DNA of 8,874 bases, taken from Clostridia bacterium. GTDB lineage: Bacteria > Bacillota_A > Clostridia > Oscillospirales > Butyricicoccaceae. Below are positions 1 through 6,167 of this stretch, piece after piece. The number at the start of each line of letters is the position of its first letter. The first letter of the stretch is position 1. Location of the stretch: assembly GCA_017548175.1 (NCBI GenBank), contig JAFYMZ010000171.1:1-8874 (forward strand). Direction: 5' to 3'. The position numbers were made by a program, and so were the translations under genes. The notes below the pieces were generated by a model. The model had not been told where the DNA came from, searched no databases, and saw only the letters and a program-made list of their open reading frames with translations.

Positions 1-446
1 CCCTTGGCAGCGCGCACCATACGGTTGGTCTTGGTTGCGATGAGGCTCTGGTGGTTGATGGTCAGCAGCAGCATGGTCTCGATGAGCTGAGCCTGGATCA
101 CAGGACCGCGCACGGTAACGATGGGCTCACCGGGGAACACGGGCGTACCCTCTGCGATACACCAGACATCGCAGCTGAACTTGAAGTTTTCCAGATACTC
201 CAGAAATGCTTCGCAGAAGCAGCCCTTGCTGCGCAGATATTCCACGTCCTCTTTGGTAAAGGTCAGATCACGCAGATATTCCACCAGCTGCTCGACACCG
301 GCCAAAATGGCATAGCCGCCGCCATCGGGCACCTTGCGGTAGAACATATCAAAATACGCGATGGTATCGCCCATTCCGTTTTCCAGATAACCGTTTGCCA
401 TGGTGAACTCATAAAAGTCCGCAAGCATGGTAAGATTTCGTTTCAT
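1..446 (-). CDS. pncB: Nicotinate phosphoribosyltransferase, N-terminal part (runs off left edge)
   Basis: The first 148 codons are present; the rest lies beyond base 1. The family joins nicotinate to PRPP, with ATP hydrolysis, to give nicotinate mononucleotide, the entry step of NAD salvage in the cytosol. The N-terminus MLADFYEFTMANGY (residues 7-20) is the family signature. It is followed by a substrate-proximal segment ending NHQSLIATKTNRMVRAAK (131-148), which also matches the family. The ATG at 444-446 is preceded by a purine-rich binding site (GGAAAGAGGA on the minus strand) about six bases upstream. No in-frame start with a better site was seen. The gene diverges from thrC and has its own promoter near 524-551. 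The catalytic C-terminal half cannot be assessed. Confidence 0.9.
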   Translation of the reverse strand, partial: MKRNLTMLADFYEFTMANGYLENGMGDTIAYFDMFYRKVPDGGGYAILAGVEQLVEYLRDLTFTKEDVEYLRSKGCFCEAFLEYLENFKFSCDVWCIAEGTPVFPGEPIVTVRGPVIQAQLIETMLLLTINHQSLIATKTNRMVRAAK

Positions 447-461
447 ATCGATCCTCTTTCC

Positions 462-474
462 CCGGCCGCGCCGG
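462..474 (-). promoter_or_regulatory. GC hairpin in the pncB leader, next to the ribosome binding site
   Basis: A perfect 5-bp stem (CCGGC/GCCGG) with a three-base CGC loop lies directly upstream of the pncB Shine-Dalgarno sequence, in the roughly 70-base leader. It could modulate ribosome access. It is short, so function is only a possibility. Confidence 0.35.
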
Positions 475-511
475 TGATGTTCGCAGGCCTCATATCCGCA
501 GACCCACCCAC

Positions 512-529
512 TATAATGGTTTCATTATA
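512..529. repeat. Perfect 7-bp inverted repeat over the pncB -10 box, possible operator
   Basis: TATAATG (512-518), spacer GTTT, CATTATA (523-529). The right arm contains the minus-strand -10 hexamer and the left arm covers the likely transcription start of pncB, which is where a repressor would bind. It does not resemble the NiaR operator as I know it. Because each arm contains TATAAT on one strand, two opposed -10 boxes could also produce this symmetry. Confidence 0.4.
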
Positions 530-551
530 ACACAGTTAAAAAAAAGCGCAA
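524..551 (-). promoter_or_regulatory. Promoter of pncB (extended -10)
   Basis: On the minus strand TATAAT (524-529) is preceded by TGT, giving an extended -10, with TTGCGC (546-551) as a weak -35 at 16-base spacing. The expected start is near 517, leaving a leader of about 70 bases before the pncB ATG. Confidence 0.65.
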
Positions 552-765
552 GGGGTGTGTAAACCGATCTGTAAAGTTTTTGCGCGGATTTATGCAGATT
601 CCGGCAATCCATTCCGTTTGTGCACCCTGCCCAAGCCCCGGACCGCCCTTGCCCGCAATTCCTCGCGCCAGTGTCTGTGCGGCACACAAAGACAAGTTTT
701 CGTCCTTTGCAAACAAACAGATGCAAAGTTTTCTGCAAAAAAACACCAAAAAAGTGCAGTATCGA
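552..765. other. Divergent intergenic stretch without a supported gene
   Basis: The open frames crossing this stretch have no ribosome binding site and no recognisable protein. I found no T-box motif (AGGGTGG...), no threonine-rich leader peptide and no intrinsic terminator. On the minus strand, bases around 617-652 share GGTCCGGGGCTT and a nearby AAGGGCG with the fold-back element at 6796-6927, so a decayed relative of that repeat may lie here. The right end (about 690-760) is A/T-rich and could assist the thrC promoter. Confidence 0.5.
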
Positions 766-794
766 TAGACAAATCCGGGGTTTTCTGTTAATAT
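766..794 (+). promoter_or_regulatory. Promoter of the thrC cluster
   Basis: TAGACA (766-771), a 17-base spacer and TAATAT (789-794) form a near-consensus sigma-A type promoter. Transcription would start near 801 and leave a leader of only about 32 bases. That is too short for a T-box or an attenuator downstream of the start, so control by threonine would have to be exerted at or upstream of the promoter. Confidence 0.75.
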
Positions 795-817
795 ATAAGG
801 TAATTATCTTATTGATT

Positions 818-824
818 CGGAGGA
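818..824 (+). promoter_or_regulatory. Ribosome binding site that fixes the thrC start
   Basis: CGGAGGA, eight bases before the ATG at 833. The open frame extends upstream to 620, but that extension overlaps the promoter and has no binding site. The thrC product therefore starts MLFCSTRDKD. Confidence 0.85.
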
Positions 825-832
825 TTCCTCTT

Positions 833-2323
833 ATGTTATTTTGCAGCACCCGTGATAAAGACGCACGTGTCACCGCTTCTCAGGCGATCCTGAGCGGTCT
901 GGCCCCCGACGGCGGCCTGTATCTTCCCTGCGAACTGCCCCAGTTTACCGAGCAGCAGATCGACCGGATGAAGAAGATGGACTACCGTCAGACCGCGCTG
1001 ACCGTGCTGCAGGCATTCCTGCCCGACTATACCGCAGAAGAACTGGAAGATGCCATCGGCAAGGCCTACGGCAGCAACTTCTCCTCCAGCCAGATCGCAC
1101 CCCTGACCTCCGTCAAGGGCAATATGTGGTCTCTAGAACTGTACCACGGCCCCACCTGCGCCTTCAAGGACTTCGCGCTGCAGATGCTGCCCCACCTGAT
1201 GGCCGGTGCCATGAAGAAGCACGCCGACGGCAAGACCATCGCCATTCTGGTGGCCACCTCCGGTGACACCGGCAAGGCCGCACTGGAAGGCTTCGCCAAC
1301 GTCCCCGGCACCAAGATCTGCGTTTTCTACCCCCACGGCGGCACCAGCGAGATCCAGCGCCTGCAGATGGCCACCCAGCAGGGTGACAACGTCAACGTGC
1401 TGGCCGTCAAGGGCAACTTTGACGATGCCCAGAGCGGTGTCAAGGCCATCTTCACCGATGCCGAGCTGGCCGAAAAACTGGCCGAACACGGCGTGTCCCT
1501 GTCCAGCGCCAACTCCATCAACTGGGGTCGTCTGGCTCCCCAGATCGCCTACTACTTCTGGGCCTACTCCCGCCTGCTGCGCTCCGGCCGCATCTGCGTG
1601 GGTGACCCCGTCAACTTCTGCGTACCCACCGGCAACTTCGGCAACATTCTGGCCGGTTACTTTGCCAAGAAGTGCGGCCTGCCCATCGATAAACTGATCT
1701 GCGCTTCCAACCAGAACAATGTTCTGACCCAGTTCTTCAACACCGGTGAGTATGACCGCAACCGTCCCTTCCATCTCACCGCCTCTCCCTCCATGGACAT
1801 CCTCATCTCCTCCAATCTGGAGCGTCTGCTCTTCCTGCTGACCGACGGTGACGATGCCCAGGTCCGCCAGTGGATGGAAAGCCTGAAAACTACCGGCAAG
1901 TACAACATCGGCGAAGCCTATCTGGAGAAACTGCGTGCCGAAGGCTTCCGCGGCTACTGCGCCGACGATCAGCGCACCGCCCGCGAGATCGGCGACACCC
2001 TGTATCAGGACAGCTATCTGGCCGATCCTCATACCGCCGTCGCCATCAACTGCACCAAGCAGTACACCGCCGGCACCGGCGACAAGACCCCCACCGTCGT
2101 GGTGTCCACCGCCTCCCCCTTCAAGTTCGCACCCGCAATGCTGCCCGCCATCGAGGTAGACATGGATGCCAACGAGTTCCAGATGCTGGAGGCACTGGAA
2201 CTGATCACCGGTAAAAAAGCGCCTGCCCAGCTGGCAAATCTGCAGAAGCAGCAGGTACGCTTTGACACCGTCATTGAAAAAGACGATATGAAGCAGCAGG
2301 TAGAAAGCTGGCTGTGCCGCTAA
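833..2323 (+). CDS. thrC: Threonine synthase
   Basis: A 496-residue PLP enzyme that converts O-phospho-L-homoserine to L-threonine and phosphate, the last step of threonine synthesis. The N-terminus (STRDKDARVTASQAILSGL, then APDGGLYLP) is typical of bacterial fold-type II threonine synthases. The PLP lysine is expected at K112 in HGPTCAFKDFALQ (105-117). Other signatures are ATSGDTGKAALEGF (141-154), NWGRLAPQ (230-237), the phosphate-binding loop VPTGNFGNILAGY (264-276) and SPSMDILISSNLER (318-331). The length, near 500 residues, suits the longer clostridial class. It is first in a four-gene run. The downstream mutase-like gene, 43 bases away, probably supplies its substrate. The start rests on the site at 818-824. 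Confidence 0.96.
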   Translation: MLFCSTRDKDARVTASQAILSGLAPDGGLYLPCELPQFTEQQIDRMKKMDYRQTALTVLQAFLPDYTAEELEDAIGKAYGSNFSSSQIAPLTSVKGNMWSLELYHGPTCAFKDFALQMLPHLMAGAMKKHADGKTIAILVATSGDTGKAALEGFANVPGTKICVFYPHGGTSEIQRLQMATQQGDNVNVLAVKGNFDDAQSGVKAIFTDAELAEKLAEHGVSLSSANSINWGRLAPQIAYYFWAYSRLLRSGRICVGDPVNFCVPTGNFGNILAGYFAKKCGLPIDKLICASNQNNVLTQFFNTGEYDRNRPFHLTASPSMDILISSNLERLLFLLTDGDDAQVRQWMESLKTTGKYNIGEAYLEKLRAEGFRGYCADDQRTAREIGDTLYQDSYLADPHTAVAINCTKQYTAGTGDKTPTVVVSTASPFKFAPAMLPAIEVDMDANEFQMLEALELITGKKAPAQLANLQKQQVRFDTVIEKDDMKQQVESWLCR

Positions 2324-2366
2324 CCTGAGGCTCTTCTCACACCCCAACGAAGAAAGGGATATTCTT

Positions 2367-3584
2367 ATGAAACATGTTGTATTTCTGGCCGACGGTATGG
2401 CTGACCAGCCGGTCCCCGAACTGAACGGAAAGACCCCGCTGGAAGTTGCCCGTCACCCCAATATGGACCGCATCGCCCGCTACGGCCGCTTTGGCACCGC
2501 ACGTACGGTGCCCGAGCATATGCCTGCCGGCAGCGATACCGCCAACCTGTCCGTCTTTGGCTATGACCCCGAGATTTATTACAGTGGCCGCTCTCCTCTG
2601 GAGGCCGCCTATCTGGGCATTGAAATGAGCCTGCAGGACGTGACCTACCGCTGCAATCTGGTGACCCTGTCCGATGTCGACGTGCTGGAAGACGCCACCA
2701 TGGTGGACTACAGCTGCGGTGAAATCGAGACCGAAGATGCCCGCGAGATCATCGAAAGTCTGGCACCGGTGTTTGCGCAGCACGGCGCCGAACTGTACTG
2801 CGGCACCAAGTACCGCCACTGTCTGGTACTGCGCGATGCCGAGACCGGCACCTACGGCACGCCGCCCCACGACATCCCCCGGCAGCCCATTGCCGGCAAA
2901 CTGCCCACCGGCGGCAGCAACGAAGCGCTGCTGAACAAGCTGACCCAGTTGTCCTTTGACCTGCTGAAAGACCACCCTGTCAACAAGCGCCGCGTGGCTG
3001 CAGGCAAAAAACCTGCTTCCTGCTGCTGGTTCTGGGGCGAAGGCCGCAAGCCCGCACTGGATGATTTCACCCGGTTGTACGGCGTCAAGGGCGGCGTTAT
3101 CTCCGCCGTTGACCTGCTGCGCGGCATTGCCCGCTGCGCCGGCATCGAAGTGCTGCCCGTAGACGGCATCATCACCGGCGATATGCACACCGATTTCGCC
3201 GCCAAGGCACGTGCTGCCATCGATGCCATGAAGAACGGCTGCGAGATGGTATACATCCACGTGGAAGCCACCGATGAGTGCGGCCACCACGCCCAGACCC
3301 AGGAAAAGATCTGGTCCATCGAGCAGATTGATGCACAGGTCATGGGCCCCGTGCTGGAGTATCTGGACGGCTGCGGCGAGGATTACTCCGTCATGGTCCT
3401 GCCCGACCATCCCACCCCCATCGTGGTCCAGACCCATACCCATACCCCCGTGCCTTTTGCCCTGATGGATACCCGCAAGCCTATGGACCGCGGCGAAGTG
3501 ACCTACACTGAGGCCAACGCTGTTGCCTCCGGTGAATACGTTGCCAAGGCCTGCACGCTGATGGGCGACCTGACCGCCAAATAA
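2367..3584 (+). CDS. Archaeal-type independent phosphoglycerate mutase-like protein, proposed homoserine kinase
   Basis: A 405-residue member of the alkaline-phosphatase superfamily, of the ApgM type rather than the GpmI type. Visible metal-site elements are LADGMAD (7-13, D9), the phospho-acceptor serine in AGSDTANLSVFGYDP (54-68, S56), VEATDECGHH (299-308, D303/H307/H308), LPDHPTP (345-351, D347/H348) and THTHTPVPF (356-364). WFWGEGRKP (221-229) is also characteristic. A bacterial branch of this family is called 'proposed homoserine kinase' because it sits beside thrC or hom in genomes lacking ThrB, and this gene lies 43 bases after thrC. I infer that it makes O-phosphohomoserine for ThrC; a glycolytic 2,3-BPG-independent mutase role is the alternative. 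The start has AAAGGGA at eight-base spacing. Whether ThrB or GpmI exists elsewhere in the genome cannot be seen. Confidence 0.85.
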   Translation: MKHVVFLADGMADQPVPELNGKTPLEVARHPNMDRIARYGRFGTARTVPEHMPAGSDTANLSVFGYDPEIYYSGRSPLEAAYLGIEMSLQDVTYRCNLVTLSDVDVLEDATMVDYSCGEIETEDAREIIESLAPVFAQHGAELYCGTKYRHCLVLRDAETGTYGTPPHDIPRQPIAGKLPTGGSNEALLNKLTQLSFDLLKDHPVNKRRVAAGKKPASCCWFWGEGRKPALDDFTRLYGVKGGVISAVDLLRGIARCAGIEVLPVDGIITGDMHTDFAAKARAAIDAMKNGCEMVYIHVEATDECGHHAQTQEKIWSIEQIDAQVMGPVLEYLDGCGEDYSVMVLPDHPTPIVVQTHTHTPVPFALMDTRKPMDRGEVTYTEANAVASGEYVAKACTLMGDLTAK

Positions 3585-3597
3585 GGGAGCGAGTGGA

Positions 3598-4095
3598 ATG
3601 AAAGAACTGGAATGCGGCCGCATTTTGAACACCCACGGTGTCCGCGGCGAACTGAAAATTGACCCCTATTGCGATATGCCCATTCTGCGCAAGCTGGAAA
3701 CGGTATATCTGGACGGTGTCCCCTACAAAATGCTCACCTGCCGCCCCCACAACACCTTCGCGCTGATGACGCTGGAAGGCATCACCACCGTAGAACAGGC
3801 ACAGGTGCTGAAAAACAAGACCATCATCGCTGACCGCGATGCCATTCAGTTGCCCCGCGGCAAGTATTTCTACAGCGACCTGTACGGCTTTGCCGTCTAC
3901 GACTTCCGCAAGCAGGCCGTCGTCGGCACGCTGAAAGAGGTCAAGGAGAACCCCGCCTCTATGATGTACATCGTGCAGGGTGAGGAAAAAGAGTTTATGA
4001 TCCCCGTGGTGCCTGCCTTTGACAAGGGTGTGGACTGGGAGCAGAAACAGGTTCTGGTAGAAACCATCGAAGGGATGCTGCCCGATGAGAATTGA
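3598..4095 (+). CDS. rimM: Ribosome maturation factor RimM
   Basis: A 165-residue protein of normal family length. RimM binds S19 and helps mature the 3' head domain of 16S rRNA in the 30S subunit. The N-terminal domain carries GRILNTHGVRGELKI (7-21), the usual GxIxxxHGxRGE signature. The PRC-barrel half begins near KYFYSDLYGFAVYD (89-102) and ends with IPVVPAFDKGVD (135-146) and the TIEGMLP tail typical of the family. It starts 13 bases after the preceding stop, with GGGAG at eight-base spacing. Its last 11 bases overlap trmD, so translation of the two is probably coupled. The rimM-trmD order is the common bacterial one, but the usual rpsP/KH-protein genes do not precede it here. Confidence 0.95.
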   Translation: MKELECGRILNTHGVRGELKIDPYCDMPILRKLETVYLDGVPYKMLTCRPHNTFALMTLEGITTVEQAQVLKNKTIIADRDAIQLPRGKYFYSDLYGFAVYDFRKQAVVGTLKEVKENPASMMYIVQGEEKEFMIPVVPAFDKGVDWEQKQVLVETIEGMLPDEN

Positions 4096-4810
4096 TATTT
4101 TGACCCTCTTCCCCGAAATGGTGGATCACGCCCTCAGCGAGAGTATGATCGGCCGCGGCCGCGAAGCCGGTTTGTTGGACATCCGTTGCCACAACATCCG
4201 CGATTACACGCTGGACAAGCGCCGCCGCACCGACGATTATCCCTACGGCGGTGGCCCGGGTATGATCATGCAGTGTGACCCCCTGTACCGCTGCCTCACC
4301 GATGTCAGCGAAGGCGAAAAAGTGCACACCATCCTGCTCAGCCCCCGTGGCAAGACCTTCAACCAGCAAAAGGCCCGCGAACTGCTGGCTATGGGCCGAT
4401 TCGCCTTGGTCTGCGGCCATTACGAAGGCGTAGACCAGCGCTTCATCGATGCCTGTGTGGACGAGGAACTGTCCATCGGCGACTTCGTCCTCACCGGCGG
4501 CGAACTAGGTGCCTGCATCGTTGCCGATGCCGTTGGCCGTATGGTCCCCGGCGTGCTGGCAGAGTCCGCCTCCTTCGAAGAAGAAAGCCACTACTCCGGC
4601 CTGCTGGAGTTCCCCCAGTACACTCGCCCCGAGGTCTGGCACGATATGCCCGTACCCGAGGTTCTGCTGTCCGGTCATCACGGCAACGTGGAAAAATGGC
4701 GGCGCAAAAAGTCGCTGGAGCTGACCCGCGACCGCCGTCCCGACCTGTTCGAGAAAATCGAGCTGTCCAAGCAGGATAAAAAGCTGCTGGAGAACGACGA
4801 CCTGAAGTAA
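4085..4810 (+). CDS. trmD: tRNA (guanine-N1-)-methyltransferase
   Basis: A 241-residue SPOUT methyltransferase that methylates G37 of tRNAs with G at position 36, preventing +1 frameshifts. Motifs in order are ILTLFPEM (5-12), DDYPYGGGPGM (50-60), LSPRGKTFNQQ (85-95), CGHYEGVDQRF (110-120), the trefoil-knot SAM loop SIGDFVLTGGE (130-140) and LLEFPQYTRPEVW (173-185). The C-terminal helical domain ends with GHHGNVEKWRRKKSLELT (197-214). The residue aligned with the catalytic Asp169 of the Haemophilus enzyme appears to be Glu167, in EEESHY. The gene overlaps rimM by 11 bases. GAAGGG lies ten bases upstream of its ATG, a rather long spacing. It is the last gene of the cluster; rplS does not follow. 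Confidence 0.96.
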   Translation: MRIDILTLFPEMVDHALSESMIGRGREAGLLDIRCHNIRDYTLDKRRRTDDYPYGGGPGMIMQCDPLYRCLTDVSEGEKVHTILLSPRGKTFNQQKARELLAMGRFALVCGHYEGVDQRFIDACVDEELSIGDFVLTGGELGACIVADAVGRMVPGVLAESASFEEESHYSGLLEFPQYTRPEVWHDMPVPEVLLSGHHGNVEKWRRKKSLELTRDRRPDLFEKIELSKQDKKLLENDDLK

Positions 4811-4821
4811 ATTTCTTCATT

Positions 4822-4836
4822 GCAACCCTCGGTTGC
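4822..4836. other. Small hairpin after trmD, not a clear terminator
   Basis: GCAACC-CTC-GGTTGC forms a perfect 6-bp stem with a three-base loop, 11 bases past the trmD stop. No T-run follows directly: the next one is at 4863-4869. Intrinsic termination here is doubtful; it may instead protect the 3' end. Confidence 0.35.
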
Positions 4837-4857
4837 GAAACTTCCAAGTGCAGTTTC

Positions 4858-4886
4858 TGTTCCTTTTTTACGGTTTATGGTATGAT
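4858..4886 (+). promoter_or_regulatory. Promoter of the XRE/DUF6199/DUF2500 cassette (extended -10)
   Basis: TATGAT (4881-4886) is directly preceded by TGG, an extended -10. At 17-base spacing the -35 position holds TGTTCC (4858-4863), a poor match, so recognition would rest on the extended -10. This suggests the cassette is transcribed separately from trmD. Confidence 0.6.
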
Positions 4887-4903
4887 TGACCCAAAATAAC
4901 CGC

Positions 4904-4910
4904 AAAGGAG
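4904..4910 (+). promoter_or_regulatory. Ribosome binding site that fixes the XRE regulator start
   Basis: AAAGGAG sits eight bases before the ATG at 4919. A TTG at 4886 would add 11 residues, but it lies in the promoter -10 box. The ATG is clearly the better start. Confidence 0.85.
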
Positions 4911-4918
4911 TGACCCAT

Positions 4919-5533
4919 ATGACATTTGGCGAAAAAATCGTATTTCTGCGTAAGTCCAAAGGTATGTCCCAAGACCAACTGGCCGAACTGTTGGGTGTCA
5001 CCCGACAGAGCGTTTCCAAGTGGGAGCGCGGCGAAGTGGTTGCCGACACCGACCGAGTCCTCGCCTTAAGCCGCCTGTTCGGTGTTTCCTGCGATTATCT
5101 GTTAAACGACGGCATTACCGATGCTGCAAGCAGCAAAGCAGCACCGCCTGCCGCTGCACCGCAACGCACCAATGCCACCGTACCGCCCCTGAAGAAAACG
5201 GGAGGCCGTGCCCACTGGCATTGGCTGGGACTGCTTCCTCTGTTGTGGGGACTGTTCGATTTGCTTGGACTTCAACTATTTTGCCGCAGTTTCACCGGCA
5301 TTCGATCCATTCCCTATCTATTCTTTCTGATCGGCGAATTGATTTCTGCCCCACACCTGATTGTCACAACCGAGGGATTCATCGTCATTTTATTTCTCAC
5401 TATGATCATAGTCGCTTTGGTTAAAATCGGGATCGGGTTCTTCCTCATCCTTCGCGGCTGCAAGAAAAACGCCACATTGGCAAAGAAAGTTGCTTCCACC
5501 GACACAGAGCAGCGAAAGGAGTTGCGTTTATGA
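4919..5533 (+). CDS. XRE-family helix-turn-helix regulator with a membrane-embedded C-terminal half
   Basis: A 204-residue protein. Residues 3-62 form a Cro/C1-type HTH domain with the core SQDQLAELLGVTRQSVSKWE (17-36), followed by the common LSRLFGVSCDYLLND end. An Ala/Pro-rich linker (about 66-92) leads to strongly hydrophobic stretches at about 101-122, 131-149 and 153-180, so the DNA-binding domain is probably tethered to the cytoplasmic face of the membrane. Targets are unknown. Autoregulation of the adjacent promoter is the simplest guess, with the C-terminal part sensing membrane state or binding the two small membrane proteins encoded next. Its stop overlaps the next start as ATGA. 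GC in the hydrophobic half is about 48% over 5281-5340, lower than in trmD. Confidence 0.85.
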   Translation: MTFGEKIVFLRKSKGMSQDQLAELLGVTRQSVSKWERGEVVADTDRVLALSRLFGVSCDYLLNDGITDAASSKAAPPAAAPQRTNATVPPLKKTGGRAHWHWLGLLPLLWGLFDLLGLQLFCRSFTGIRSIPYLFFLIGELISAPHLIVTTEGFIVILFLTMIIVALVKIGIGFFLILRGCKKNATLAKKVASTDTEQRKELRL

Positions 5534-5718
5534 TTTTCATTTACATCTATGTGTTTTTCATGGCGATCCTCTCTCTCGTATCCCCCGAAACGATTTGGAA
5601 AATGCGCCACTGGTTTTCCGTCAAAAACGGTGAACCCAGCGAAGGCTATTTGATCCTCACACGCATCAGCGGCGTGATCATCCTGGTCATCCTCCTCTTC
5701 CTCATCTTCTGTAGATAA
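5530..5718 (+). CDS. Small two-helix membrane protein, DUF6199-like
   Basis: A 62-residue protein, almost entirely membrane. One hydrophobic helix lies at about 2-18 and a second at about 43-61. A short polar segment separates them, WKMRHWFSVKNGEPSEGYL (23-41). The pattern 'P-x-x-W ... W-x-x-K-x-G-E-P-S-x-x-Y-L-x-x-x-R-I-x-G' matches my memory of the DUF6199 family, whose function is unknown. The ATG overlaps the regulator's TGA in an ATGA, with its own AAAGGAG eight bases upstream, so translation is coupled. It may be a partner of the membrane-bound regulator. The family name is from recognition, not a search. Confidence 0.7.
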   Translation: MIFIYIYVFFMAILSLVSPETIWKMRHWFSVKNGEPSEGYLILTRISGVIILVILLFLIFCR

Positions 5719-5767
5719 TCCGCTGCGACCCACTCCGGTCTCTATTTCCACAGAAAGGCAGATCCCT

Positions 5768-6112
5768 ATGTTCCCCTTCAACACCTTTTCTATTATGTTT
5801 ACCATCGTTCCGGTGCTGGTCATCGGCGTGTTCATCTTCGTATTCGTCAAGATGTTCAGCCAATGGAACCACAACAACAAATCCCCGATGCTGAACGTAC
5901 AGGCCGTTGTGGTGGATAAATACACCCATCATTCCGGTGGCGAGCATCATCACACCAGCTTTTACGTGGTGTTTGAGGTGCAAAGCGGCGACCGGATGGA
6001 GTTTCACGTCTCCCGACAGGAATACGGCCAGCTGATAGAGGGTGACTTTGGTGAACTGATTTTCCAAGGCACCCGTTTCATTGACTTTCAGCGGATGCGC
6101 ACCGACAACTGA
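5768..6112 (+). CDS. DUF2500-like membrane-anchored protein
   Basis: A 114-residue protein with one N-terminal membrane helix at about 9-29 and a small beta-rich domain after it. The segments SPMLNVQAVVVDKY (39-52), SFYVVFEVQSGDRMEFHV (64-81) and EGDFGELIFQGTRFIDF (91-107) match the DUF2500 pattern. That family's function is not established, to my knowledge. A His-rich stretch, HHSGGEHHH (54-62), lies between the first two strands and could bind metal or simply be a loop. AAAGG lies nine bases before the ATG, 49 bases after the previous gene. It is last in the cassette and is followed by the terminator at 6121. Orientation is probably N-in with the domain outside, but the charge pattern does not settle this. 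Confidence 0.8.
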   Translation: MFPFNTFSIMFTIVPVLVIGVFIFVFVKMFSQWNHNNKSPMLNVQAVVVDKYTHHSGGEHHHTSFYVVFEVQSGDRMEFHVSRQEYGQLIEGDFGELIFQGTRFIDFQRMRTDN

Positions 6113-6120
6113 ACAAACAG

Positions 6121-6157
6121 AAAACCACCGTTTCCGAACCCGGAAACGGTGGTTTTT
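6121..6157. terminator. Bidirectional intrinsic terminator between DUF2500 gene and GNAT gene
   Basis: A perfect 16-bp stem (6121-6136 with 6141-6156) encloses the four-base loop AACC. The plus strand runs into TTTTT (6153-6157). On the minus strand the stem ends in TTTT and continues into a T-rich stretch. It sits between two convergent genes and would stop transcription from both sides. Confidence 0.92.
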
Positions 6158-6167
6158 CATAGTTTTA

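Noticed and set aside
620..832. N-terminal extension of thrC
   Set aside because: It would start upstream of the promoter at 766-794. The ATG at 833 has a good binding site and matches the family N-terminus.
552..832. T-box or threonine attenuator before thrC
   Set aside because: No T-box core, specifier stem, leader peptide or terminator was seen, and the leader from the predicted start is only about 32 bases.
511..873. Minus-strand frame in the pncB-thrC gap
   Set aside because: It crosses both promoters and the thrC start and has no ribosome binding site.
1133..2347. Long minus-strand open frame opposite thrC (404 codons)
   Set aside because: A composition artefact of GC-rich codons on the other strand: Gly/Val/His-rich, with no recognisable domain. 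thrC is clearly coding.
2337..3632. Long minus-strand open frame opposite the mutase-like gene (431 codons)
   Set aside because: The translation is low-complexity with no family signal, while the plus-strand gene has a full set of motifs.
4872..4901. Imperfect inverted repeat GGTTTATGG / CCAAAATAACC around the XRE promoter as operator
   Set aside because: It needs unpaired bases in both arms and is too weak to list as a feature.
4886..4918. TTG start adding 11 residues to the XRE regulator
   Set aside because: It lies at the -10 box, with no binding site, ahead of a well-placed ATG.
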